5,209 bases of DNA. Origin: Pseudomonadota bacterium (GTDB taxonomy: Bacteria > Pseudomonadota > Gammaproteobacteria > Xanthomonadales > Rhodanobacteraceae). Shown here piece after piece: positions 1 to 5,209 of this stretch (position 1 is the first letter of the stretch; every line of letters starts with the position of its first letter). Made by a program: the position numbers and the translations under genes. The stretch is from positions 1 to 5,209 of the forward strand of contig JAJXTX010000188.1 of assembly GCA_021783385.1 (NCBI GenBank). Reading direction: 5' to 3'. The notes beneath the pieces were generated by a model. It saw only the letters and a program-made list of their open reading frames with translations. It was not told where the DNA came from and did not search any database.

Positions 1-1307
1 CGGGCGCCGCGCAGCAGCAGGCGGATCTGCTGACCAGCGGCTTTCTGGCGCTGATGTATGCCACGCCGATCATCGGCGGCTACGTCGCCGACAGGATCCT
101 CGGCGAGACGCGCGCGCTGTCGCTGTCGCTGTGGCTGTGCACGCTGTCGCTGCTGCTGATGGCGCTGCCCACGCTGCCCGGTTTCGAGATCGGCCTGGCG
201 CTGTTTGCGCTGGCGACCGGGCTGGGCATTCCGCTGACGGTGCTGATCGGGCGCAACTACGCCGGCAACGATCCGCGCCGCGACAGCGGCTACACGCTGT
301 TCTACCTGGCGATCAACCTGGGCTCGTTCGTCACGCCCTTCGTCTGTGCCGATCTGATCGGGCGGCAGTTCGGCTACCGCTGGGGCTTCGTGGCGGCGGC
401 GGTGGGCATGGCGCTGGCCGCGCTGCTGTTCGAGCTGCGCCGGCACAAGCTCGATCCGCTGCTGCCGGCGGGCGATCACCAGCACAGCCCGCGCGCGCCG
501 TGGTGGGTGCTGCTGGCCACCGCCGTGCTGGTGTATCCGACCGCCCTGCTGCTGTCGCAGCCGGTGGTGCTGCGCTGGGCCATGTACCTGCTGATGGGGC
601 TGCTGGTGCTGTACTTCGTGGCCAGCTGCGTGCGCCGCGGCGATCGCGTGCAGACGCAACGCTACCTGGCCCTGCTGCTGCTGTTCGTGGCGCTGGTGGC
701 GTTCTGGGCGCTCAGCCTGCAGGGCGTGACCTCGCTCAATTTCTTTGCCCGCGATCACGTCGACGCGCCGTTCCACTACACCCTGTTCCAGGCCGCCAAT
801 CCGCTGTACATCCTGGTCTTCGCGCCGTTCGCCGCGCTGTTGTGGCCGTGGCTGGACCGGCGCGGGCGCGATCCGTCCACCGCGCGCAAGTTCGGCATCG
901 GCCTGCTGCTGGTGGCACTCAGCTACGGTACGACGGCATGGGCGATCCACCACCTCGGCGGCGCCGACGGCAAGATCGGCTGGGGCGTGCTGGCGCTGTG
1001 CTATCTGCTGCAGACGCTGGGCGAGCTGGCGCTGTCGCCGATCGGTTACGCCCTGGTCGGGCAGCTGGCCGCGCCGGAGGATGCCTCGCTGGCGATGGGC
1101 GGCTGGTTTTTCGGTTATGCGCTGGCCTATCAGCTGGCCGGCTGGATCGCCACGCAGACTGCCGCCGGCGCCGGCGCCAGCGCGCTGAGCGGGATGGCCG
1201 ATTACGCGCATGTGTACGGGCTGCTGTTCTGGCTGGGGCTGGCGGTGGCGATCGTGTTCCTGCTGGCCGCGCCGGCGATCCGCCGCCTGATGCACGGCGT
1301 GCGCTGA
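1..1307 (+). CDS. POT/PTR2-family proton-coupled peptide transporter (5'-truncated by window edge)
   Basis: This is the C-terminal 434 residues of an inner-membrane transporter of the proton-dependent oligopeptide family, which normally imports di- and tripeptides with protons. The frame is open to the left edge (first whole codon at 3), so the internal ATG at 54 is not the real start. Compared with the 500-residue neighbour, about 65 residues are missing, including TM1 and its ExxER motif. Visible family features are the MFS loop GGYVADRILG (residues 25-34), the PTR2 signature DPRRDSGYTLFYLAINLG (90-107, Asn105), TM8 FQAANP (Asn266), TM10 LQTLGELALSP (Glu341, Ser345) and MGGWFF (Trp368). The hydrophobic pattern suits the bacterial 14-helix form. 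Oddly, the TM4 FKPN motif of the neighbour reads GIPL here: the conserved lysine is Ile76 and one residue is deleted nearby. The family call is firm; the substrate is unknown and may not be an ordinary peptide. Confidence 0.93.
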   Translation, partial: GAAQQQADLLTSGFLALMYATPIIGGYVADRILGETRALSLSLWLCTLSLLLMALPTLPGFEIGLALFALATGLGIPLTVLIGRNYAGNDPRRDSGYTLFYLAINLGSFVTPFVCADLIGRQFGYRWGFVAAAVGMALAALLFELRRHKLDPLLPAGDHQHSPRAPWWVLLATAVLVYPTALLLSQPVVLRWAMYLLMGLLVLYFVASCVRRGDRVQTQRYLALLLLFVALVAFWALSLQGVTSLNFFARDHVDAPFHYTLFQAANPLYILVFAPFAALLWPWLDRRGRDPSTARKFGIGLLLVALSYGTTAWAIHHLGGADGKIGWGVLALCYLLQTLGELALSPIGYALVGQLAAPEDASLAMGGWFFGYALAYQLAGWIATQTAAGAGASALSGMADYAHVYGLLFWLGLAVAIVFLLAAPAIRRLMHGVR

Positions 1308-1344
1308 GCGCGTCGGGCGGCGCTGGAACCGTTTGTGCCGGTCG

Positions 1345-1373
1345 TTGACCGCCGCCGCGCGGCCGGTTACATC
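1345..1373 (+). promoter_or_regulatory. Candidate sigma-70 promoter for the second transporter
   Basis: TTGACC (1345-1350, five of six bases match the -35 consensus) is followed after 17 nt by TACATC (1368-1373, a weak -10 with three matches). Transcription would start near 1380, giving a leader of about 25 nt with the Shine-Dalgarno inside it. The -35 lies inside a small inverted repeat, GGTC-GTT-GACC (1340-1350), which could be an operator half or chance. If real, the second transporter can be expressed independently of the first. Confidence 0.4.
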
Positions 1374-1405
1374 TGAGGCCCCGCAGCCCGACCAACGAGG
1401 ATGGC

Positions 1406-2908
1406 ATGAGCGAAACCGCGCGCGTCGACGGCCAGGTGCCGGCCTATCCGCAGCTGCTGGGGCATCCGCGTCCGCTGTGGATGCTGTTCATGACCGAGTT
1501 CTGGGAGCGCTTCGCGTTCTACAGCGTGAGCTGGGCGCTGGCGCTGTACATCGTGGCGCACTTCTATCACGGCGACCCGGCCGGCCAGGCGTGGGCCAGC
1601 ACGATCTATGGCGCGTACACGGCGCTGATCTACGCCGCCAGCATCTTCGGCGGCTACGTCGCCGATCGCGTGATCGGCTACCAGCGCTCGATCCTGCTCG
1701 GTGCGCTGGTGATGGCCGTCGGCCTGTTCGTGGTGATGCTGCCCAGCCGCACGCTGTTCCTGGTCGGGCTGGCGCTGGTGATTGTCGGCAACGGTCTGTT
1801 CAAGCCGAACATCTCCTCGATGGTCGGGCAGCTCTACGGTCGCGATGATCCGCGCCGCGACCGCGGCTTCACCCTGTTCTACATGGGCATCAACGGCGGC
1901 GCGCTGCTGGCGCCGCTGCTGACCGGCTGGCTGGCCAGCCACTTCACCGACACGCCGCTGCAGCAGAACTACCGCATCGTGTTCGGTGCGGCCGGCGTCG
2001 GCATGCTGCTCAGCCTGTGCTGGTTCTGGTTTGGCCGCCGCGGCCTCAAGGGCGTGGGTCGACCGGCGCCGGAAGCGGCCAGCCGGATGCGCGTGGCATG
2101 GGTGCTGCTGGGCGTGCTGGTGGCGGTGCCGCTGGTGTATCTGCTGCTGGCGTTCGTCACCGCCGGGCTGTCGTGGGTGCTCGGCGTGCTGTTCGCGGCG
2201 GTGGCGGCGCTGCTGCTGGTCGAGGCATGGCGGCGCGGGCGGGTGCAGGTCGATCGGGTGGTGGCAATGCTGATCATCTTCGCCTTCAACATCGTGTTCT
2301 GGATGTTCTACTTCCAGCTCGGTACCTCGTTCAATTTTCTCGCCGAGAACCTGGTCGACCGCCGCATGTTCGGTGGCTGGGTGTTTCCGGTGGGCTGGTT
2401 CCAGTCGGTGAGCCCGCTGGCGATCATCGTGCTGGCGCCGCTGGTGACGCTGGGGTGGAGCCTGCTCGCCGCACGCGGACGCGAGCCGTCGATCCCGCGC
2501 AAGTTCGGACTGGGGCTGGTCTTCAACGGGCTCGGCTTCGCGGTGCTGATGTACGCGCTGGCACACCTGCCGGGCGGCCGCGGGCTGATCCCGTTCTGGC
2601 CGCTGACGCTGTGCTACGTGCTGCAGACGGTGGGTGAGCTGTGCCTGTCGCCGATCGGACTGTCGATGGTGACCAAGCTGGCGCCGCCGCGGCTGGTCGG
2701 GCTGGCGATGGGCGGCTGGTTCCTGTCGCTGGCGGTGGGCGGCAACCTGTCCGGCCTGCTGGCCGGCTACATCAGCGGCGACAGCGGCATGACCGCCGCC
2801 TCGGCGCTGAGCGGTTTCAGCTTCAGCTTCTGGCTGCTGGCTGGTGCCGGTGCGCTGCTGCTGCTGATCGCGCCGCTGATCAACCGGCTGATGCACGGCG
2901 TGCGCTGA
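1406..2908 (+). CDS. POT/PTR2-family proton-coupled oligopeptide symporter, complete
   Basis: This is a complete 500-residue inner-membrane peptide:proton symporter, the usual length for bacterial POT proteins (DtpT/PepT type). The start is ATG 1406, with GAGG at 1397-1400 five bases upstream; the other ATG at 1401 is followed at once by a stop. The TM1 motif is EFWERFAFY (31-39; Glu31, Glu34, Arg35). Further motifs are the MFS loop GGYVADRVIG (82-91), TM4 FKPN (Lys133), the PTR2 signature DPRRDRGFTLFYMGINGG (148-165, Asn163), TM10 LQTVGELCLSP (Glu411, Ser415) and MGGWFL (Trp438). Two extra hydrophobic segments (about 228-250 and 253-274) between TM6 and TM7 fit the two added helices of bacterial members. 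The proton-coupling residues known from POT structures are present. Two substitutions stand out: Phe38 replaces the first Tyr of ExxERFxYY, and TM8 reads FQSVSP, with Ser336 where Asn is usual. It is a paralog of the gene 98 nt upstream and shares its C-terminal LMHGVR ending. The exact substrates cannot be read from the sequence. Confidence 0.96.
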   Translation: MSETARVDGQVPAYPQLLGHPRPLWMLFMTEFWERFAFYSVSWALALYIVAHFYHGDPAGQAWASTIYGAYTALIYAASIFGGYVADRVIGYQRSILLGALVMAVGLFVVMLPSRTLFLVGLALVIVGNGLFKPNISSMVGQLYGRDDPRRDRGFTLFYMGINGGALLAPLLTGWLASHFTDTPLQQNYRIVFGAAGVGMLLSLCWFWFGRRGLKGVGRPAPEAASRMRVAWVLLGVLVAVPLVYLLLAFVTAGLSWVLGVLFAAVAALLLVEAWRRGRVQVDRVVAMLIIFAFNIVFWMFYFQLGTSFNFLAENLVDRRMFGGWVFPVGWFQSVSPLAIIVLAPLVTLGWSLLAARGREPSIPRKFGLGLVFNGLGFAVLMYALAHLPGGRGLIPFWPLTLCYVLQTVGELCLSPIGLSMVTKLAPPRLVGLAMGGWFLSLAVGGNLSGLLAGYISGDSGMTAASALSGFSFSFWLLAGAGALLLLIAPLINRLMHGVR

Positions 2909-2923
2909 AGCCACGCTCGCAGC

Positions 2924-2960
2924 GGCGGTCCGATGCCCCTGCCGGTGATGCCGCACCGCC
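2924..2960 (+). terminator. Weak hairpin after the second transporter, possible terminator
   Basis: GGCGGT (2924-2929) can pair with ACCGCC (2955-2960) across a 25-nt loop. A competing pairing, GCGGC (2922-2926) with GCCGC (2950-2954), uses overlapping bases. Only a poor T stretch (TTGT) follows, so this is at best an inefficient intrinsic terminator. It lies 16 nt after the stop codon at the expected place for the end of the transporter transcript. Confidence 0.22.
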
Positions 2961-2974
2961 TTGTCCCAAGTCAG

Positions 2975-3002
2975 TTACCGGCGCCACGCCACGCCCTATC
3001 AT
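2975..3002 (+). promoter_or_regulatory. Candidate promoter for the GGDEF-like membrane protein operon
   Basis: TATCAT (2997-3002) matches the -10 consensus at five of six positions. TTACCG (2975-2980), 16 nt upstream, is a poor -35 with three matches. It lies in the 195-nt noncoding gap and would give a leader of roughly 95 nt before the ATG at 3104. The weak -35 suggests an activator or an incorrect call. Confidence 0.3.
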
Positions 3003-3093
3003 CGCCGCGCCGAGCATCGGCCAAGGCCTTTTGCAGAGCACCGATCCGCGCCTTCCCGCGCGCGACGGGTCACTGCCGAATGCGCACCCTTCC

Positions 3094-3097
3094 GAGG
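3094..3097 (+). promoter_or_regulatory. Ribosome binding site that fixes the start of the GGDEF-like gene
   Basis: GAGG at 3094-3097 lies six bases before the ATG at 3104. The frame is open back to an ATG at 2933, but those 57 extra codons give an Arg/Pro-rich stretch without family character and lack a convincing Shine-Dalgarno. The site therefore supports 3104 as the start. A closer alternative, ATG 3080, also has no good ribosome binding site. Confidence 0.6.
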
Positions 3098-3103
3098 CGC
3101 CCG

Positions 3104-4234
3104 ATGAACCCTGCCACGTTTCTGCACAAGCAGCTGTCCTACTTCATCGGCACTGACGAGGAGCGCCCGATCCATCTGTTCCGGGCTCCTGCATCGCCGA
3201 TGTTCGAGCACGAGCGCGCGCGGATCGTGCTGCGCCGGATGGAGGTACTGACCTGGATCTTCATGATCCTGGTGCCGATGTGGATCCTGGCCGACATCGT
3301 GATCTTTCCCGCCGAGGTCGTCAGCCGGCTGGTATTCGGTCGGCTCATGGCCACCCTCGGCCTCGGCCTGCTGCTGCTTTTTTCGCTGGTGGTGATGGAA
3401 CGGGCGACCTGGCGAGTGTCATATCTGTCGGTGGTCGTGCTGATGGCGATACCGGCACTGTTCGAGCTGTATGCCCAGCCCGTGTTCAGCGCCTGGCAGC
3501 TCGGCCATGCCCATCTCAGCGAGACGCAGTCGGCGGCGATCTTCCTCTATCGCCAGCTGCCGATCATCTACATCTCGGGGCTGGCCCTGTTCCCGATGAC
3601 CCTGCTGGAATCGCTGCCGATCGCGCTCGCCATCACCGTCATCGATGCCGTCGTCGACATGCACGGGATGAACCTGCGTGCGCTGCATGCCGCGCACTGG
3701 GCAGGCCTGTGGGTGGTCTTCGTCACCGGTGGCTCGGCCATACTGGCGGCGGTGCTGCAGTTCAACCTGCTCTGGCAAAACCATCGGCTGGCGGATTTCG
3801 ATGCCGAGACCGGCCTGATGAAAAGGGAGGCGGCGCTGGAGCTGCTCAAGCTGATGTGGAACGACAAGTCGAGCGGCGACCGCTGCATCGGTATCAGCCT
3901 GATGGCGCTGCCGCCGCAGGCCGACGTCATGGACAGCCCTGCCGGCACGAAGCTGCTCGCCAACGAGGGGGAATTCCTGCAGCAGCAGCTGCTGCCCGGG
4001 ATGCACGGCGTGCGCTGGTCCGGCCGCTGGCTCGGGGTGGTTTCGCTGGGACATGCCAAGCCGGAGCTCGCAGGCCTGATGCATGCCATCTACGGCCAGA
4101 CCGCCGCGCTGGCTGGCGCGCACGGCGGTCGCCGGATCGCGGTGGTCGAACGCAGTGCCGACCACGGCGTGGGGCCGCATAATCTGCTCTCGATGGCCGA
4201 GCAGAAGCTCAGGCAGGCATTGGCCACTGCATGA
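3104..4234 (+). CDS. Membrane protein with six predicted helices and a degenerate GGDEF-like C-terminal domain
   Basis: This 376-residue protein has a cytoplasmic N-terminus (1-45), about six hydrophobic helices (near 47-68, 74-98, 103-123, 147-168, 170-185, 198-222) and a C-terminal soluble domain (about 228-376). The soluble domain looks like a diguanylate-cyclase fold. It opens with DFDAETGLMKREAALELL (231-248), as in the usual D-x-LTGLxNR start. RWSGRWLGVV (304-313) stands where R-x-GGDEF-x-V is expected. It ends with GGRRIAVVERS and LLSMAEQKLRQAL, matching the SIGVA and AD-x-ALY elements. The signature reads SGRWL, so the acidic metal/catalytic pair is absent; no RxxD inhibitory site is visible. 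It is therefore probably not an active cyclase. It could be a nucleotide or ligand sensor, a partner of another signalling protein, or a remnant. The helical sensor part matches no family I can name. It is likely co-transcribed with the small gene 20 nt downstream. Confidence 0.72.
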   Translation: MNPATFLHKQLSYFIGTDEERPIHLFRAPASPMFEHERARIVLRRMEVLTWIFMILVPMWILADIVIFPAEVVSRLVFGRLMATLGLGLLLLFSLVVMERATWRVSYLSVVVLMAIPALFELYAQPVFSAWQLGHAHLSETQSAAIFLYRQLPIIYISGLALFPMTLLESLPIALAITVIDAVVDMHGMNLRALHAAHWAGLWVVFVTGGSAILAAVLQFNLLWQNHRLADFDAETGLMKREAALELLKLMWNDKSSGDRCIGISLMALPPQADVMDSPAGTKLLANEGEFLQQQLLPGMHGVRWSGRWLGVVSLGHAKPELAGLMHAIYGQTAALAGAHGGRRIAVVERSADHGVGPHNLLSMAEQKLRQALATA

Positions 4235-4254
4235 GTTGATCACCGGAGGCAGGC

Positions 4255-4626
4255 ATGAAGTTCGCACGCTGGGTGTTCCTGTTCGCTGCCATCTACGGCG
4301 TGCTGGCGCTGGTTCCGATGTACTTCCAGGAGGCGATGCTGGCGCCGGCGCTCACCCATCCCGAGTTCTACTACGGCTTCATCGGCGTGGCGCTGGCCTG
4401 GCAGGTGCTGTTCCTGCAGCTGGCGCGCGACCCGCTGCGGCATCGGCCGCTGATGATTCCGGCCATGCTGGAGAAACTCGGCTTCGGGCTGGCGATGCTG
4501 GTGCTGTACGCGCAGCATCGGCTGCCGACGCGGATGCTGCTGGCCGGTTGCGTCGACCTGTTGTTCATGGCGCTGTTTCTGCTGGCGTGGTGGCGCATGC
4601 GGCACCACGGGCCGGTGGCGCGCTGA
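4255..4626 (+). CDS. Small four-helix membrane protein of unknown function
   Basis: This 123-residue protein starts at ATG 4255 with a strong Shine-Dalgarno GGAGG (4245-4249) five bases upstream. Four hydrophobic segments (about 4-24, 37-57, 66-86, 91-112) fill nearly the whole chain, and the C-terminus is short and basic (RMRHH), suggesting a cytoplasmic end. A polar patch, THPEFYYGF (34-42), sits at the start of the second helix, and RDPLRHRPLM (58-67) forms a basic loop. The composition and the HPEFYYGFIG stretch resemble a widespread uncharacterised family of about 120 residues, but I cannot name a domain or function. The start is 20 nt after the stop of the GGDEF-like gene on the same strand, so the two are probably one transcript. 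It is convergent with the MarR gene and so is unlikely to be that regulator's direct divergent target. Confidence 0.8.
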   Translation: MKFARWVFLFAAIYGVLALVPMYFQEAMLAPALTHPEFYYGFIGVALAWQVLFLQLARDPLRHRPLMIPAMLEKLGFGLAMLVLYAQHRLPTRMLLAGCVDLLFMALFLLAWWRMRHHGPVAR

Positions 4627-4654
4627 CCCGCAGACTTCGCGGCCGTCGCGGGTC
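4625..4654. terminator. GC-rich hairpin between convergent genes, possible bidirectional terminator
   Basis: GACCCGC (4625-4631) is the exact reverse complement of GCGGGTC (4648-4654). Allowing one bulged A at 4632, GAC (4633-4635) also pairs with GTC (4645-4647), giving about ten pairs and a nine-base loop. The hairpin fills the 28-nt gap between the stop codons of the two convergent genes. Neither side has a run of T, so termination would be weak or need another factor. Confidence 0.38.
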
Positions 4655-5182
4655 TCAAGCTGATCCGCTGCCGCCCGTGCCGGGCAGTCCGCTTTCCATC
4701 AGGCGATCCAGGATCCGCACCAGCCAGGTCCGCTCCTCCTCGCTGAGCCGGGCCAGCACCTCGCGCTCGCGCGCCCGCGCCATCGGCGCGACCTCGTCGT
4801 GCACGGCCCAGCCGGCGTCGGTGAGGCCCAGCACCGAGCGCCGCTTGTCGTTGTCGTGGATGCTGCGGCTGACCCGGCCGGCCTCGACCAGTCGTGCCAG
4901 CGCGCGGCTCACTGCCACCTTGTCCATCGCGGTGCGCTCGGCCACCTCGCGCGCGGACAAACCTTCGAAGCGCGCCAGCACCGCCATCACGCGCCATTCG
5001 GTGACCGAGATGTCGTAGCGACGCTGGTAGTCGTCGGCGATCGTCTGGCTGATGGTGTTGGACAGGATCGACAGCCGGTAGGGCAGGAAATGCTCCAGCT
5101 GCAGCGGGGCGTGTTCAGCGGTGGCGGGAGCCGGTTGGCGCTTGGGGGTCACTGCGGCGGTGTTCCTTGCAATTGGTTTCAT
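4655..5182 (-). CDS. MarR-family winged helix-turn-helix transcriptional regulator
   Basis: This 175-residue cytoplasmic DNA-binding protein, probably a homodimer, is of the MarR type. After a Pro/Ala-rich extension of about 28 residues, the core begins LPYRLSILSNTISQTIADDY (33-52, dimerisation helix). The winged helix follows: ISVTEWRVMAVLA (58-70), LSAREVAERTAMDKVAVSRAL (75-95, helix-turn-helix with recognition helix), LVEAGRVSRS (98-107) and the wing DNDKRRSVLGLTDAG (110-124) with the usual D-x-RR pattern. A C-terminal helical part (about 126-162) completes the dimer interface. MarR proteins usually sense small phenolic or oxidant ligands and repress a divergent gene, often an efflux pump or detoxification enzyme; the ligand here is unknown. 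The start at 5182 has no upstream Shine-Dalgarno, but a -10-like TATAGT lies five bases before it, which suggests a leaderless message. The core without the extension is of ordinary family length. Confidence 0.94.
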   Translation of the reverse strand: MKPIARNTAAVTPKRQPAPATAEHAPLQLEHFLPYRLSILSNTISQTIADDYQRRYDISVTEWRVMAVLARFEGLSAREVAERTAMDKVAVSRALARLVEAGRVSRSIHDNDKRRSVLGLTDAGWAVHDEVAPMARAREREVLARLSEEERTWLVRILDRLMESGLPGTGGSGSA

Positions 5183-5189
5183 ATGTAAC
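5176..5189. promoter_or_regulatory. Candidate MarR operator (imperfect palindrome)
   Basis: GTTTCATATGTAAC is a 14-bp inverted repeat with one mismatched pair, centred on the perfect palindrome CATATG. It lies wholly within the 17-nt spacer of the rightward promoter and covers the start codon of the MarR gene. A dimer bound here would block both promoters. The dyad is AT-rich, unlike the surrounding DNA, and its size suits MarR operators, but no experimentally known motif is matched. Confidence 0.42.
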
Positions 5190-5193
5190 TATA
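5188..5193 (-). promoter_or_regulatory. -10 element of the MarR gene promoter
   Basis: Read on the minus strand these bases are TATAGT, five of six matches to the -10 consensus. The expected -35 would fall beyond the right edge, around 5211-5216, so only half the promoter can be seen. Transcription would begin at or within a base or two of the ATG. Confidence 0.42.
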
Positions 5194-5209
5194 AAGGCAG
5201 ACGGGTCAG

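Larger units (their letters stand above)
5167..5195 (+). promoter_or_regulatory. Rightward sigma-70 promoter for an unseen gene divergent from the MarR gene
   Basis: TTGCAA (5167-5172, four of six matches) and TATAAA (5190-5195, five of six) are separated by exactly 17 nt. Transcription would begin around 5202 and run off the right edge. Its -35 overlaps codons near the start of the MarR gene on the opposite strand, the usual layout of a MarR regulator and its divergent target. Confidence 0.5.

Noticed and set aside
54..56. ATG as the start of the first transporter.
   Set aside because: The frame continues open to the left edge and the upstream codons read as normal POT TM2 sequence before GGYVADR, so the ATG is internal.
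1307..1324. AGCGC/GCGCT stem after the first transporter as a terminator.
   Set aside because: Only five pairs with an eight-base loop and no T run; such stems are common by chance at this GC content.
131..1348. A 405-codon plus-strand frame overlapping the first transporter.
   Set aside because: Its Ala/Arg/Gly-rich composition is that of an out-of-frame shadow, while the other frame carries all POT motifs.
1367..2956. A 529-codon open frame on the minus strand opposite the second transporter.
   Set aside because: It is rich in His, Gln and Arg with no domain pattern, has no ribosome site, and lies fully opposite a gene with clear family motifs. High-GC codon bias produces such antisense frames.
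2933..3103. N-terminal extension of the GGDEF-like protein from ATG 2933.
   Set aside because: The extra 57 residues are Arg/Pro-rich without structure, the start lacks a Shine-Dalgarno, and a good one precedes ATG 3104.
3982..3995. Perfect 14-bp palindrome GCAGCAGCTGCTGC as a regulatory site.
   Set aside because: It lies inside a coding region and follows from the Gln-Gln-Gln-Leu-Leu codons.
3419..4267. A 282-codon minus-strand frame opposite the GGDEF-like gene.
   Set aside because: Shadow frame rich in His, Gln and Arg with no recognisable domain. The plus-strand product has clear membrane helices and a better ribosome site.
1..5209. Search for mobile elements, CRISPR repeats, tRNA or rRNA genes and attachment sites.
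   Set aside because: No transposase, terminal inverted repeats, regularly spaced repeats or RNA-gene signatures were seen, and composition is even throughout.

Overview
The window is very GC-rich, with dense G/C third positions and long overlapping shadow frames on both strands. This fits a high-GC proteobacterium. The tandem peptide-transporter paralogs, the membrane-anchored GGDEF-like protein and the MarR regulator would suit the Xanthomonadales (Rhodanobacter/Dyella/Xanthomonas type), but this placement is inferred from protein style only and no marker gene proves it.

Layout, left to right. (1) Positions 1-1307 (+) hold the 3' part of a proton-dependent oligopeptide transporter (POT/PTR2, major facilitator superfamily); its N-terminus lies left of the window. 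(2) Positions 1308-1405 are a short intergenic stretch with a plausible sigma-70 promoter. (3) Positions 1406-2908 (+) hold a complete second POT transporter of 500 residues, a diverged paralog of the first. (4) Positions 2909-3103 are noncoding, with a weak hairpin and a possible promoter. (5) Positions 3104-4234 (+) encode a membrane protein with about six transmembrane helices and a C-terminal domain that looks like a GGDEF domain with the catalytic signature lost. (6) Positions 4255-4626 (+) encode a small four-helix membrane protein of unknown function, 20 nt downstream and probably in the same operon. (7) A GC-rich hairpin at 4625-4654 separates this from a convergent gene. (8) Positions 4655-5182 (-) encode a MarR-family regulator. 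(9) The right edge carries what looks like a divergent control region: a good sigma-70 promoter pointing right, out of the window, with an imperfect palindrome exactly in its spacer. The palindrome also overlaps the start codon and the -10 of the MarR gene.

How the genes may work together. The two transporters probably import di-/tripeptides or related small substrates using the proton gradient. The first has lost the conserved transmembrane-helix-4 lysine that the second keeps, so they may differ in coupling or substrate. The GGDEF-like protein and the small membrane protein form a separate unit with no clear link to transport. The MarR protein probably represses itself and an unseen gene to the right.

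I see no RNA gene, insertion sequence, CRISPR array, prophage or clear horizontal-transfer boundary. The least ordinary points are the lysine-less POT paralog, the degenerate GGDEF protein and the compact MarR operator/divergent promoter. None of these amounts to a demonstrably new system.
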